The notes under the pieces are model-generated. The model ran no database searches and was not told where the DNA came from. It was given only the letters and a program-made list of their open reading frames with translations. Of a stretch of 64,000 nucleotides of DNA, positions 34,718-47,912 are shown one piece after another. The stretch comes from Phytophthora quininea (lineage: Eukaryota; Oomycota; Peronosporomycetes; Peronosporales; Peronosporaceae): positions 310,001 through 374,000 of the forward strand of contig JAAVTG010000528.1 in the NCBI GenBank assembly GCA_011947345.1, read 5' to 3'. Each line of letters begins with the position of its first letter. Within the stretch, counting starts at the first letter, position 1. Made by a program: the position numbers and the translations under genes.

Positions 34718-35272
34718 ATGAGCCCAACGACGCCGGGCCCGAACGACGTCCTCACGGACGAGAACTACTTCATGTGGGAATTCTGCGCCCGTATGGCGCT
34801 TGCGCGCAAGGACCTCTTGGAGCACATTGAGGTGAAGTCAGAGTCGGCGGTGCAACGGGATGATCCCAGGTGGAAAGTCGAAGATATGAAGGCTCTGGCT
34901 GTGCTCGTGAAAATGCTCTCACCTACGTACCAGTCAATGGTGAGAGAGTGCAATACGGCGAATGATGCGTGGGAGACGCTGAAGAACTTCTTCTCTAAGA
35001 AAAGCCTGCATAACCGAGTGCAGCTCCGAAAACAGCTGCACGAGTTTGCGATGGAGAGTGGAGCGAACCTGATGGAGCACATGCTGAATTTTGATGAACT
35101 TTGCCTGAAACTTAGTGCTGCCGGTGACAACGTGAGCGAGGACGAGAAGATGGCAATCCTGCTTGGCAGCCTCCCTTCCGAATATGATGCTATGGTGCGT
35201 ATCATTGAGACGCAAAGCGAGACGACACTAATGGATGCAAAGGAGATGCTCCGTCGCGAGTTTGAGACGTAA
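34718..35272 (+). CDS. Copia gag, block 2
   Basis: 184 codons, the same protein as in block 1, ending at the same in-frame TAA. Confidence 0.85.
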   Translation: MSPTTPGPNDVLTDENYFMWEFCARMALARKDLLEHIEVKSESAVQRDDPRWKVEDMKALAVLVKMLSPTYQSMVRECNTANDAWETLKNFFSKKSLHNRVQLRKQLHEFAMESGANLMEHMLNFDELCLKLSAAGDNVSEDEKMAILLGSLPSEYDAMVRIIETQSETTLMDAKEMLRREFET

Positions 35273-38200
35273 CAGAAGCGAGAGCAGAAGGAGACGGCGT
35301 TCAAGGCAACAGCACAACGACAAGGTGGTCGTGGAGGCTACCATGGACGTGGACGCGGCCGTGGTCGAGGCCGAGGTGGCAATCGCTGGAATGGTGGGGA
35401 AAACCGCGGTACCTTCCCTGGAAAGTGTTTTGAGTGTGGACAGAACGGCCACAAACAAGTGGATTGCCCTGTGAAGAAGACACGAGATGATGGAGATGAA
35501 TTTGTGTTTTCTGCGACGTGTGAGACGACTACAACGTGCAAGACCTGGTTGCTGGACAGCGGCGCCAGCTGCCACATGACTGGTGAACGCGGCGATTTTA
35601 ATGACTTTCGAGAGTTGGCGTCACCGATTACAATTACAGTAGCGAGTGGAGAGCGTCTAGCTGCAAGAGGAAGCGGAACGGTACGATTTGCGCTTCAGAA
35701 TGGGTCAAAAGTGAGTTTGACCGACGTTTTGTATGTGCCCATGCTGGATAGAAGACTTGTGTCGGTGCCTGCATTGACTGCTCGCGGAGTTCTCGTGCAG
35801 TTTGAGCACGGTAAGGCCACACTAGTGATGAATGGAAATGTGGTGGCTGTGATCCGGAAGGATGGCAAGATGTTTGCTTGGAATGTACAGCAGGAAGGAC
35901 AAGAAGAGGCTCTTGAGGCAGTCGCGAAGCGAGAGAGCGAAGCGTATAGTGCGTTGTGGCACGCACGACTAGGTCACGTGTCAGATACCAGGTTGAAATG
36001 GATTTGCGCTGCATGTGATGGTGTGCCGGAATTTCCTCGACAAGATGATGGCATTTGTGGAGGTTGTGCCTGCGGGAAGATGTCGACAAGTCCGTTTGCG
36101 CACCGGTCTGGTAGTGAAGTGAAGACGTCTCAGCCGTTCGAGATCGTGCATTCCGATGTTATGGGCCCTATTAAGCCTGTGTCGAAAGGTGGAGCACGAT
36201 ACATGCTCACCTTCATCGATGACTTCACGAGATTTGTTCACGTGTACTTGATTCCCAACAAGGCTGCGGTATTTGACAAGTTCGAGGAGTATTTCGCGTT
36301 AGTGGCTACCCAGTATGGACGGCGAGTGAAGTGTTTGAGGAGTGACAACGGTGGCGAGTACGTCAACAAGCGATTGAACTCGTTCTGCGTGAAGCACGGA
36401 ATTGTTCACCAGACGACGGCACCGTACTCTCCGCAGCAAAACGGTCTTGCAGAGCGTATGAACAGAACCATCACAGAGATGGCACGATCGATGCTGCACG
36501 GCATGCAAGTTGAGCGTAACTGGTGGGAGGAAGCTATCATGACCGCGGTGCACCTCGTCAACAGAATCCCGAATACGGCTCGACCTGGTGTGAGTCCATT
36601 TGAGGTTCTTACTGGATCCAAACCAGTGCTGAACTATATGCGCGTGTTTGGTGCAAAGGGTTCGTCCACATTGACAAGGTGAAGCGGACAAAACTAGACG
36701 CGAAAGCGCACCGCTGCTTGTTTCTTGGGTACGCTGAAACTTCGAAGGCATATCGTGTGTGGGATCTGGATGATGAACGCCTAGTAACATCGCGATCGAT
36801 TGTGCTAGATGAGCGAGCTGCTTCTGGATATCGCGACGTGATTCTTGACGAAGGCCGTGTTAACAACAAGTTGGTTGGTAATTTTAACGGTGACGACATG
36901 GGTACGAAGCGCACTAGTGATGACAATCCACCAAACCCAAGTGCTGAGGCCATGGAGATTGATGAGACAGCGGATGATGTCGCCGTGGACATGAAAGTAG
37001 ACCCGGTTGAACCCCGTGAGAAGCAAGTGTCGGCAGTCGTCCCGATTGAGGGGAGAGGAGAAAGATTCAAGGCATCGAAACACCTGCCGTCATGCCACAA
37101 CATCCCGATCATATCGCTGATGAACGTACAGGCACTGCTACCTTGATGCCACGCGAGACGGTTCGTCAAATAACCGCGGGTTCAGTTCCAGGTGTACCCC
37201 GTATTACGGCAACTTCCAGTGTTCCTCGAATTCAACAAGCTACACGCGAGGAATCGGCATTGGTCCCACAAAACGCCCGCTATTTTACTGACTCAAGTGG
37301 TGATCAGCTGGTCTTTAATGGTGGATCTACAAAACCTCAGTCGCTTTCGTATTCCGCTCCACAGCTACTCACGAATGGTGACGATCCTGACCCTAAAAGT
37401 GGCGTTCCTTTGCTGTCGGATGCGCCTGCAACTACAACTCGGAGTGGCAGTGACACTGATGAACCCGAACCTAAGCGGCAGCGCGTTGACGAGTATGAAA
37501 TCGCGCTGGCGGCAACAGATGTACCGCAAAGTTACGCTGAAGCAATGTCGTCACCAGAATCTCAGCAGTGGAAAGAGGCAATTACGCGAGAAATCCGAGC
37601 TCACATTAGCAATCACACGTGGGATGTGGTTCGTCGACCACCAGGAGTCAAAGTTATCGGGTTCAAATGGGTTTTCGCGCATAAGTTTGACGAGAAAGGC
37701 CAAATCGTACGCTACAAGGCTCGCTTAGTCGCTCTTGGGTACCTGCAGACGCGTGGAATTGACTACTTCAGCACCTACTCTCCAGTGGCCAGTACAAACA
37801 CCATTCGGGTGTTCCTTGTGGTGTGTTGCAACTTGGGTTTGATCATCCGCCAGTTCGACGTCGAGACCGCATTTCTTAATGGAGATCTGGAAGAAGATGT
37901 GTACATGGCTCCGCCGCTGGGCGTGAATATTCCTGAAGGCATGGTGTGCAAGTTGAGACGCAGTTTGTATGGCCTGAAACAGGCTGCTGCGGTTTGGTTC
38001 AAGAAAATTCGATCGGTGTTCATTTCGATGGGATTTGTGCAGTGTCGTGCTGATCCATGCTTGTTTGTCAGGCACCAGAGCGGGAAAACCAGCTCGCCGG
38101 TCTTCATTATCTTGTATGTGGACGATCTCCTAATTGGATGCAAGAGTGACGAGATAGCTGACAAAATTCGTGACGAACTTGCTGAACACTTCACGCTGAA

Positions 38201-39046
38201 GTCGCTTGGAGAAGCTCGATACGTGCTGGGCATGGAGATTCAGTACGCAGCAGAGAAGGGGAGCTTTTGCTCAGGCAGACGCAGTTCATTGCAAAGATGC
38301 TGGATAAATTTGGTCTGCATGGATGCAATCCTGTTCGAAACCCTATGGTTCTAGGTCAAGATTTAACTCCTGACGACTCACACGATGATCACCGCAACCG
38401 CACCGAGTATCGCGAGCTGATTGGACCTCTTCTCTACATCGCTAACGCAACAAGACCGGACATTAGTGCTTCTCTATCTACTCTGTCCCAGTTCCTCGAG
38501 CAGCCTCGTGAAATGCACTGGCGTGCTGCAGTTCGGGTGCTCAAGTACCTGAAAGGTACAATTTGTCATGGGATCTTGTTTCAGCGTTCGGCTCGTTTCT
38601 CACTACAGACCTTTGCTGACGCAAATTGGGGCGGTGATAAAGGAAGTCGTCGCTCTACGTCGGGTGTGCTACTGATGCTTGGAGGAGGACCTGTCGTGTA
38701 CAAGAGTAAGCGACAACCTACAGTTGCTTTGTCATCTGCAGAGGCGGAATACGTGGCATTAGCACTAGCGGCTCAAGAAGTAATTTGGCTTCGGTATTTG
38801 CTTACCGAAATGGGATTCAAGCTTCGTAGTGCGTCAACGATCTACCTAGACAACCAGTCGGCCATCAGCATCGCGACAAATCATGGATACACGCCGCGAG
38901 CGAAACACATTGACCTTCGTGCACACTTCGTCAGAGATCATGTTGAAGCGGGTAACATTAAGCTGGAGCACGTACCGTCGAATGAGCAGCTGGCCGACTA
39001 TCTTACCAAAAGCGATTCCAACGCCACAACTAGTGAAACTTCGTGA
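35273..39046 (+). pseudogene. Copia pol region, block 2
   Basis: Same domain order and breaks as block 1, including three A near 36658. Small differences from block 1 include Ala for Val at the codon near 35924 and Asp for Gly near 38377. Confidence 0.88.
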
Positions 39047-39095
39047 GGCGAGTGGTATCACAAGCTCTACACTTCAGAGTGCGAGTTGAGGGGAG

Positions 39096-39285
39096 TGTCG
39101 AAGTTCTAGAAGACGATTTGCTACAATCTGCACGGACAGGACAGCAGCAACTCGCACAGCAGAGGATTTGTGTGGTGAGGCTTCGAGTGTTCTAGAATAG
39201 CTCATAGGCTAGCGAGTAGTAGGAAGTCTTAACTAACATGATTACTTTCCATTTTGCATCGTCAAGTACACGCGCAATCGTTATT
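39096..39285 (+). repeat. Copia 3' LTR, block 2
   Basis: Same sequence as the 5' LTR; GTCGA follows at 39286-39290. Confidence 0.9.
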
Positions 39286-39423
39286 GTCGAAAAGAGGACA
39301 TCACATTTTGGACGCTTGGTACTTCAGCTGTAGTTTCACGGAATAGTATGTCGTTTCTCAACCTCCACGTAGCATGGAACGCGATCGCAGTGTGGACTCG
39401 CCACAGTAGCAGGACCACCTTTG

Positions 39424-40965
39424 GGCTCTCCTCAAGGAGAGCTCCGGTTTGCTATTGTCAACTTCTATTGTGAAATTTGCGAGAAAAGGTGTTTTGTACT
39501 CTCGACCAGCATATGACGTACATTAGTTTGTTTGGTAAATTCACAAGTATTGCTCCGGTTTTTAGCCTCGGGAACTAAAAAGCAATTGTTCTTACACTTG
39601 CTGTTTGTATGCTTTAAAAGTATAGTTCCGGTTTTATTGCTCTCACACCAACCAGTGGTTAGCAACCACCCACTCGTCCTCCTCAAGTCATTTTACGATT
39701 TCCAGTGACCAGTCCCCCAAGCCTCAGCCCACCTCCCCTCCAGCCCCCATGTCCAGCCACCCGAGCCACCACTACGCCCTCCTCCCTACCGAACAGTACG
39801 ATCTCAACGCCGTCATTGCATTGACAGCGGATGAGGTGGGGGCTGTGAGGTGGTGGCAAGAAGCAGGCGTCCTGGAGCGGAAGATGTTCTGCCCAGGATG
39901 CAGGCAGCTCATGCGCGTCAAAGCGTCGGCTAGGAAGCCGACGTGGAGATGTAGCAAGAGTAAAAAGCATGAAAACGGTAAAGAAGTCTGTATTAGTATG
40001 CTAACAAACACTTGGCTCTCGGGCACGAAGCTGTCGCTCGGGCAGGTTGCACGCTTGCTGTGCGCCTGGTGCATGCGGTTAAAGCTAGCTCAGATTGCCG
40101 AAATCGCCGACGTGTCCGAGACAACGGCGTATGAGTGGAGCGCTTTCGTGCGCTGCCTGTGCTCAAAGCAACTTCGAAAAGACAGTTTCCAGGTAATTGT
40201 GTTTTATTTTACTGTAAGTTTGTATGCTACTAATCTTTTTTTTATAGATTGGAGGTGTAGGCCATATTGTCGAAATAGATGAGACTAGCATGAAGAAGAA
40301 GAGCAAGTATAAGCGTGGCCGGCAGTACCCTGACTACTGGTTGTTTGGAGGTGTAGACCGCTCAACCGGCCAGTGGTTTGCGCGGTTTGTCGATGATGAC
40401 CGAACGCAGGAAAGCATATTTCCAATCATCCGGAAATTTATTAAGCCTGGGTAAGTTTTTTTATTTGTTTTGAATATGGAAAAGCGGTTTCTAAAAATCT
40501 GTTTCTACAGCACTACAATTCACTCCGATATGTTCGCGACGTACGTGACTGAAAGGAAAACAAAGCAGGGCACCAGGCTGCGTACTCTAGCCAACAACCC
40601 CAAGCTAGCTGACATGAGTTACAACCACAAATATGTCAACCACACCGAAAACTACGTTAACCCAGACGACGGCACGCACACAAACACTATAGAAGGCCTG
40701 TGGGAAATTCATATCAAGCGCCATATCAAGATCATGCACGGTATGAAAAAATCCGAATTGAACGGATACATCGACGAGTACATTTGGAGATGCTGGTATT
40801 TCCCTAAGAAGGCGTCAACAGCTCAGATCATGAGTGGGTTAATGCAGCTAATTCAAAAACACGGTTCATAATTTATCATAATACATTTTTCATTAAAATG
40901 TTTTCTCGCAAATTTCACAATAGAAGTTGACAATAGCAAAACCGGAGCTCTCCTTGAGGAGAGCC
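39424..40965 (+). mobile_element. Merlin DNA transposon, block 2
   Basis: Same insertion as in block 1. The flanking duplication reads ACCTTTG on both sides, one T shorter than in block 1. Confidence 0.9.
39749..40871 (+). CDS. Merlin transposase, three exons, block 2
   Basis: Exons 39749-40192, 40248-40450 and 40511-40871. All catalytic residues and splice sites are as in block 1, and 335 codons are open. Confidence 0.88.
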
Positions 40966-41692
40966 ACCTTTGGTTCTGCCTCCACTCTCTATTCAGGTCT
41001 CGTGGTTTTGGAAAAATTAGCAATCGCCAATCCAACTCCGTCGCGAAAGCCTTATGCCATGGGGACCACAATGGGGTCCACATTTGCGTCAGAGCTGGGC
41101 ACGAGAAGAAACAGTGCTCTACTGTTTCTATCGCAGCACGTGATCGTCTCACACACTGTTGAATCGTAGGATTTAACGACTTGAGGAAGAACAGCCTTGA
41201 TCCGACAATGAGGTCTCCAAAGAACATTCTCAGCATCACATCGTGGACAACAGGAACAAGAAACTGGCGGAGGGCGAGTATCTGTTGTAACGTAGTATGG
41301 ATCTGTCGTTGCGGACAGCCAAGCACTTTCATGGGGTGTGGTTGCACGCTTCTATCAGGCCGCTCAACGAATGAACGAGTGGTGGCGCGAGGTCGAAGGA
41401 GCTGCCGTAGGGCGGCACGCTGGAGAAGCAGCAGAAGGTTGGCAATGATCAATAAAGTTCACTTCGAAACCTACTTCCTTGTGCGCAATCCATTTCTTGC
41501 CTCGCTCTTCACTACACCCTTTCAATAGTATAGATTTCACTATGCTACTCCTCTACTTGCACCGGATTTATCCGCTGACAGCAAGGTTTGGAAGTTCCCA
41601 TCGCTAAATGCGACTTCACGCCAGTCAAATCGTGTGGTTTACACTCGATTCCGCACGAATCGAGTCATATCGCACGACTTCCAACCCGGGAG

Positions 41693-42203
41693 ATGGTTCC
41701 TGCTAGTGTTGCTCCCACGCTAACTCAAGAAGAGAAGTTCCAAGTCAATTTAGAGTGCAGGCGACATCCTACGATGCAGCACGCCGAGGTCATCGAATGG
41801 ATGTGCGCCACTTTCAAGAAAACTATCAGCATTAGCACGGTTAGTCAATGGATGCATTCAAAATTGCCGGGCGAAAGCAAGAATTGTCGATGGAGCAACT
41901 ATGGCAAACAGTCGAAACGCTGAAGATTATTCTGGGGCCGTCCACAAAGTTATGCTTGATGATTTAGCTCGAATAATGTCCAACATGAACATAAACCAAA
42001 GGGTGGAGGAGTATATTGGAATGGATGCGAGTGAGGATATCCACGAGCCTCCTGTGGATGATACAGAGACACTGAGCACTTCTGACAGCGAGGAAGACAC
42101 AGAAGAACCTCCTATACCAGCTTCAGTTGCGTTGAAGCATTGCTTGGAGTTGTCTGCTTTTCTTTTCAGTGTGCTGGTGATACAAGCCGAGAACAACAAA
42201 TGA
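41693..42203 (+). pseudogene. pogo-like transposase remnant, block 2
   Basis: Helix-turn-helix piece 41693-41923 and acidic C-terminal piece 41901-42203 ending VIQAENNK. It shows the undisrupted empty site of the block 1 Gypsy just upstream. Confidence 0.6.
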
Positions 42204-42404
42204 TCTCGAGCATAACACAATAAGCAAGAATGCAGTTAGTTCACAGAAGGCGTCGAACAACTATAGACATCTTCTTGCAGCCATAACCACACACATGAAA
42301 TAAAAGCTTCTCCCTCAATTTGACCGATCCTCTAAGTGAATGGGCCATTTTCAGCGGCCCAAACGCCTGTCAAGTAGAGAGGTGTGACTGTAAACATCGA
42401 GACT

Positions 42405-43772
42405 TCTGTTACGGAATTGCTAACTGCGATCCGATCTGGCAGCGCCTGTGAGCAAGAGACGGCATTGACCTTCCTCATTCAACCATGCGTCGAGGATGAA
42501 AAAGCAACGAAATGTACAGCAACGATGGAATCCTGCTGCTACTCGGCTTTGTAAAGAAAGGAGGAAATTGCTTTGGTCAGCTCTGTGTCATGATGGACCG
42601 TTTGTGTTGGGCAACAGATACAGACTCCATACTGCCGGGAGAAGACTACGAGAAGCAGCAATGTTACCTCCGAGATGCCACCTCAGACGAATGTGCACGT
42701 CTTGTTGGTCTACAAAATGGAAACGACCAAGAGAAAACAAACTCGGCGGTCTACTGCGCGTGCATTGCTGAAGTCTGCCAACATCACACACTTTGCGAAG
42801 CTGGCGTTGTTGACGCGTTGTGCGCCTTGTCGTTCGCTTAGTAAAGCTGCTGGAAGGGTAGGCTTTTTATCGGGCCACCGAGGGGTCTGGTCTCGGATCG
42901 GGTCCCGCTATCTTTCATCCGTAAAACGAAGACCAGCCCACGAGTTTGCTTGCTCTGAACACTTCTATCAAGTTTGCGGCTCGTCCTCAACACAAAACTT
43001 GCATCCCGATGAATGTCCTTTGAAGAATATACTGGATAGAGAACCAAACGTGTCCAAAGACACGAATGAGTCAAAATATGTGGTTGGAGCGGTTTTGGAG
43101 ATCACCATGCCCTGGATTTGAATCCGATGCGGCAATTCCGTCGTCCCATGCAAGGTGTGGTGCATTTTGCTTCAGATGCTGCATTTGCACGGCAGAAATC
43201 GCGGCGTTCCGCTTATTTTGTTGCCGTTTCTAATGTGTGACCCGATTCGAGACCAGACCCCTCGGTGACCCGATAAAAATCTTCCGCTGGAAGACCCAAG
43301 CTCCGATCAACTGAACCGTTCGTGCATTGCAGTTTCTTGCTGAGACCAGAGTCAGTAGAATGTTGATCAGAAATGCAGGAGCAATTCCGTCTTTGGTGGC
43401 TTTAATGCGCTCGGGAGAGAAAGACCAAACACCGTGTGCACTGATTATGTTGGCAAAACTCGCTGATTCTGACAAGGCCCAAATGCTGATTGCAGGACAA
43501 GGAGCCATCCCCTTGTTTGTTCAGCTTCTTCGAACAGGATCAGAAATGCAGAAACTCAAGGCAACCGTGGCACTGGTTCGCCTTGCAACTTGCAAGAGCA
43601 GGAAAGAATTCGACAGCTATCCGAGAATCGCAAGCCGTGCCGTGCCAACGATGATTGGATTTTTGCAAACGGGGAGCGAAAGTCTGAAAGAGCATGCCAT
43701 ACGCTCGAAGCTCTATTGAAGACTGCGTCGGCTCCAAGCGAGCGACTGAAGTTGAAACGCAAGCGCTCGTAA
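42405..43772 (+). pseudogene. ARM gene E2
   Basis: Same truncated, element-split ARM gene as E1, with the same frame breaks. Tail to tail with the block 3 SKN1-type gene, 93 bp apart. Confidence 0.75.
42857..43285. mobile_element. MITE-like element inside ARM gene E2
   Basis: Same ends and GCTGGAAG flanks as in E1; one insertion inherited by all blocks. Confidence 0.72.
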
Positions 43773-43865
43773 GAACTTGTGTTGAGATGTTCGATGTGGT
43801 GCTTGCTGGTAAGAACAAGAGGTGTCACATCGTTGTTTTGAATGCTTTGCAGTTATCTGCTGGTG

Positions 43866-46194
43866 TCAGACAAAATTCTGGCTGTAGTTGTCTGTTGGGC
43901 GGTGATGAGGTTCGCTTGTCCGGCCGTTCGAGCTCCTATCCATTGTGTGCTTTGCCCGGCCAAGATGAGCGTTTTCGCTACTGTTGTTGTAAAGCGCCCA
44001 ATCGGCGGCGGATTTCACGTTCTTCTTCGCCATCGCGGCCCTCTTGTTCTCTCTCATGATCGACCATATCACAGAAGCGAGCGACAGGAAAATCGCCACA
44101 CTAGCAACAGCGATCGACAGGCTCATCGGGGGCCGTACGAGTCGGTGGAGAGCTTGCTCTTACTCGTAGCGCTGGAGGAACCGGAGATTGCTGTCGTGCA
44201 TCGAGGACCTCCCCAAGTCTTGTACGTGCACTGACAGCGATTCTTCACGCACTTGCCCGTCTTCAGCAGTGTCTTGCCCAGATTCCCGCCAATTGTGCAG
44301 TCATCGTTCGTCGTACAGAAAGCCTTCCCAGCAACCTCCTCGTGGTGGTTATTGTCGTCCTGGTACTCGTCAATGTGGGCGTCGATCCACGTCTTGGTCG
44401 GGTGGCTCTTTGGGTCGCAGCCAACTTGCATGTAGTTGTCGGCGTCAAGACCGTCACTCAGGTCCTGGTACAGTCGAATGTGGTCGATTTTCATGTACAT
44501 GGGGAACGAGTCACAGATCTTGTTGACGACCGGGTCGGTGCCATTTCCGCGGCATTCTTTGCCCGCGTTCGGCGGCGTCGCACCCCACGAACTCGACAGC
44601 GCTACGTTGAAAATGATGTACATCGGTTCCTCCAGCATGATCTTGGTGGGGTTCGTCTTGTTAGCATTCTGTGGCACGTCCGAGATGGAGGCAGACGGCA
44701 CTTCGAACAGCGGGTTGCCGCTGAGCATCCATCGCGCGTAGCCGTTCTTGCCGGTCACCCACTCGAGCTGGTACGTGACGTATCCCGTGTACGCGGCCAC
44801 GTGAACGGGCCAATTTGCTGAGATGGCATCCATTTGGTAATTGAACGAGCTCATGGCGTTGGATTTCGGGGTAGTCGACTCATTACGAGGCATGGCACAC
44901 TTGGAAAAAGTGTTGTCCGGGTCGCAGAGGTAAGCTCCAGTGTATGAGTTGATGAGCGGGTAGCAAGTGCCGTTCGAATTGATACCCCAATGGCTGTCCC
45001 CAATGCCGTCGATGGCACCCAAGTCCCCGTTAACATCACTGGAAGCTGGACACGTTTCTAACGAGCACGTGTTCTCGGTGATACCTGCTTTCACCGATGC
45101 TACCACCGTCGAATAGGCTTGTTTGGCGTCGGCGTCCGGCGCGCAGTTGTTGTTGGCAGCATAGCGGAGACCTTGGTACCAGGACTTGTGGCCACGCTTT
45201 GCGTAGTACGCTGTCGGCACTTGGATGTAATTCGCGCCGAGTGTCTTACAGCTACCCGTGTAGAAACAACCGTAGTAGTCGCCGCTCGCGGGGTCCGCCC
45301 CGTACATTCGGTAGTCGTCGGGCATACCCGGACCAATTTGCAGCGATGACGAGATCAAGCTCGCACTGCCTTCAAGGACGTCGATTTCTGGAGCTCCACG
45401 GCCCTGGTTCGGGTTGAGACCGTAGCCAGGGTTGTCGTCACAGGCGCTGATCCGCTGGTTGTTGGGGTCGAACGCGTCCGGCTCGCAGGCGTCGTAGGAG
45501 AACGGCCACATGCGGTTCGTCGAGGCTGAGAAGATGGCGCGTCCGAGGTTTCCCATCATCCAAATACCGGGCCACGTCGGGTAGTACTTGCCCGTCTTGA
45601 CTCTTCCACTCGGTCCCTGCGCTAGGTCAGGGTTGCCGGAATCCTCCGAAACAGCTCCGGGGAGCTGAACTCGCACCTCGAGCATGCCTCCTTGGTAGCA
45701 AAACTTGTTCCAGGACTGCACCATCGCCGCCCGATAGAAGAAGTAGGCGTCCACGTAGCCCGGCGGGTGCGTGTACATGTTGTAGACGTGGATGACGTTC
45801 AACTCGTCCACCGCCTTGATGTAAAAGTAGCACGTGCCGTCGTCGTCACACTTGGTCGAGGTCATGTTGTGCGAGTACAGCTCCAAAGCGCCATTGACAC
45901 CGTCGGGCTTTTCGAGAGACGTCCAGATGTGGTCGTCACCCGGTCGGAAGCTTCGGTTGGGCGTGTTGAACTCGTCGCTCATGACGAGATCCCATCGCTG
46001 CCCTCGGGAGGTCATGTACGTCTGACGATCATCGGGAGTCGCAGGGTCCACCCAGATCCGAATGCCCGATTTGGTCGGGTGCGTGTTTCTTGACGTCGTG
46101 CTGCTCCGTGCGGCGACAAATACCGTCATTACCGTCATTACCGTCATTACCAAACGATTGCAATCGCCAACATTGCACGTAGTCGGAGTTGCAT
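43866..46194 (-). pseudogene. SKN1/KRE6-type gene, block 3, with broken signal sequence
   Basis: The main domain is open and has four G at the site broken in blocks 1 and 4. In the signal-sequence region the 9-base unit ACCGTCATT is present three times instead of two and GACC is lost, a net gain of 5 bp. Starting at the family ATG (46194), translation stops after 15 codons. The long frame (731 codons to 44123) instead opens far upstream at 46318 through sequence that is normally non-coding. A start at the repeated Met codons near 46145 would give a protein without most of the hydrophobic segment. Secretion is therefore doubtful. Confidence 0.8.
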
Positions 46195-46375
46195 TGGAGC
46201 TGTGGTCGGCCGCGGGAGTGAGTTTGAGGTGGCGTTTTACCGAGTGACGGCCCGAATTCGACGTAAGTTGGGCTGCTTTGGATGGCCCGCAGTAGAACGA
46301 CGCATTGTCATTTCTCACGCCTCAAATTCGCAGCCTCCGCTCGCACAGTAATCAGAGACTAGTTCTGTTCTCCAA

Positions 46376-46552
46376 TGGACCCAACTTCAAGCGCTGGCCA
46401 CACTTACCGACACCGTACGCGGATTGTGTGGGGCTTCCCACCAGCGGCATACTTCATGGGACAGATTCTCGTCCAGCGGGCACGTCCCGATAAACATTAC
46501 CCGATTGTCGTCGAAAACACGATGGCCTCCTGGCACATGTCCTTGCCGTGAA
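46376..46552 (+). CDS. Small unassigned ORF, block 3
   Basis: 58-codon frame as in block 1, with Trp53 intact. No function recognised. Confidence 0.2.
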
Positions 46553-47012
46553 ATAGCCTTTGGGGCCACTCTTCTACTCGCAGCCATGAGTGAGTGCTTT
46601 GAGTTAGTGCACACCGCATAGTGGTAACGACCTCGGCATCTCATCCCCCAATGTATGTTTACGATGGACCAACGACCGAGATCTGCTTTCCATCCCAGCC
46701 TTGAGATAGGCCCACAAAATGCTGTACAGTCACACCTCTTTAAATGGACCCCTTCAATTGCCGAAATCATCTCTAGTTGACAGAGACCTCGCTGTTCAAA
46801 TCGAACAGCATATGTTGGAAGCCGGGATCTGCTGGTTAGCACTGCATGCGCTAGTAGGTAGTTGAGAGCGTAATCTGCAACTATCGTCAACACCACGCCC
46901 CATAATACGGTGGCTGCATCAACGAATTAACGAGAAGAAATTTTAGTTGATTAACCAGTCGGATAAACCGTTCTTCTAGCTACGATCGTATACTACTTAG
47001 TCGTTCTGCTGC

Positions 47013-47163
47013 TTAGTTTCGTGGAATCCAAACGTGACTTGCTGGTAGTGTGTTTCGCGGCGCAGGTGGGTCAAAGCCTAACTTCTCCAGAACAGAGGTT
47101 ACAATTTTGTCGTCAATCCCAAGCTCCGCTGAATGGTGATTGATGAACAGACAGTGTCGTCGA
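47013..47163 (-). mobile_element. LINE C-terminal piece, block 3
   Basis: Only the last segment of the LINE frame remains, left of Copia; the rest was removed by the deletion. Confidence 0.6.
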
Positions 47164-47357
47164 TGTCGAAGTTCTAGAAGACGATTTGCTACAATCTGCA
47201 CGGACAGGACAGCAGCAACTCGCACAGCAGAGGATTTGTGTGGTGAGGCTTCGAGTGTTCTAGAATAGCTCATAGGCTAGCGAGTAGTAGGAAGTCTTAA
47301 CTAACATGATTACTTTCCATTTTGCATCGTCAAGTACACGCGCAATCGTTATTGGTT

Positions 47358-47912
47358 ATGAGCCCAACGACGCCGGGCCCGAACGACGTCCTCACGGACG
47401 AGAACTACTTCATGTGGGAATTCTGCGCCCGTATGGCGCTTGCGCGCAAGGACCTCTTGGAGCACATTGAGGTGAAGTCAGAGTCGGCGGTGCAACGGGA
47501 TGATCCCAGGTGGAAAGTCGAAGATATGAAGGCTCTGGCTGTGCTCGTGAAAATGCTCTCACCTACGTACCAGTCAATGGTGAGAGAGTGCAATACGGCG
47601 AATGATGCGTGGGAGACGCTGAAGAACTTCTTCTCTAAGAAAAGCCTGCATAACCGAGTGCAGCTCCGAAAACAGCTGCACGAGTTTGCGATGGAGAGTG
47701 GAGCGAACCTGATGGAGCACATGCTGAATTTTGATGAACTTTGCCTGAAACTTAGTGCTGCCGGTGACAACGTGAGCGAGGACGAGAAGATGGCAATCCT
47801 GCTTGGCAGCCTCCCTTCCGAATATGATGCTATGGTGCGTATCATTGAGACGCAAAGCGAGACGACACTAATGGATGCAAAGGAGATGCTCCGTCGCGAG
47901 TTTGAGACGTAA
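47358..47912 (+). CDS. Copia gag, block 3
   Basis: 184 codons ending at the shared TAA, as in the other blocks. Confidence 0.83.
   Translation: MSPTTPGPNDVLTDENYFMWEFCARMALARKDLLEHIEVKSESAVQRDDPRWKVEDMKALAVLVKMLSPTYQSMVRECNTANDAWETLKNFFSKKSLHNRVQLRKQLHEFAMESGANLMEHMLNFDELCLKLSAAGDNVSEDEKMAILLGSLPSEYDAMVRIIETQSETTLMDAKEMLRREFET

Larger units (their letters stand above)
34524..39285 (+). mobile_element. Copia LTR retrotransposon, block 2
   Basis: 4762 bp with LTRs 34524-34713 and 39096-39285 and the same GTCGA flanks as block 1. It is the same insertion, copied by the block duplication. Confidence 0.93.
34373..41452 (-). mobile_element. LINE C-terminal fragment interrupted by Copia and Merlin, block 2
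   Basis: Pieces at 41452-40973, 39423-39291 and 34523-34373 correspond to those of block 1. The Merlin flanks have three T instead of four on both sides, which shifts the frame at this junction. Confidence 0.7.
34087..42390 (+). mobile_element. Degenerate pogo-like element, block 2
   Basis: Same TA-flanked 13-bp ends as block 1, here without the Gypsy. It holds LINE, Copia and Merlin, then the helix-turn-helix piece at 41693-41923 and the acidic tail piece at 41901-42203. Confidence 0.55.
30909..43543. repeat. Array block 2 (reference 12.6-kb block)
   Basis: Complete nest without Gypsy; it carries the only SKN1-type copy with an unbroken main frame. Confidence 0.85.
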
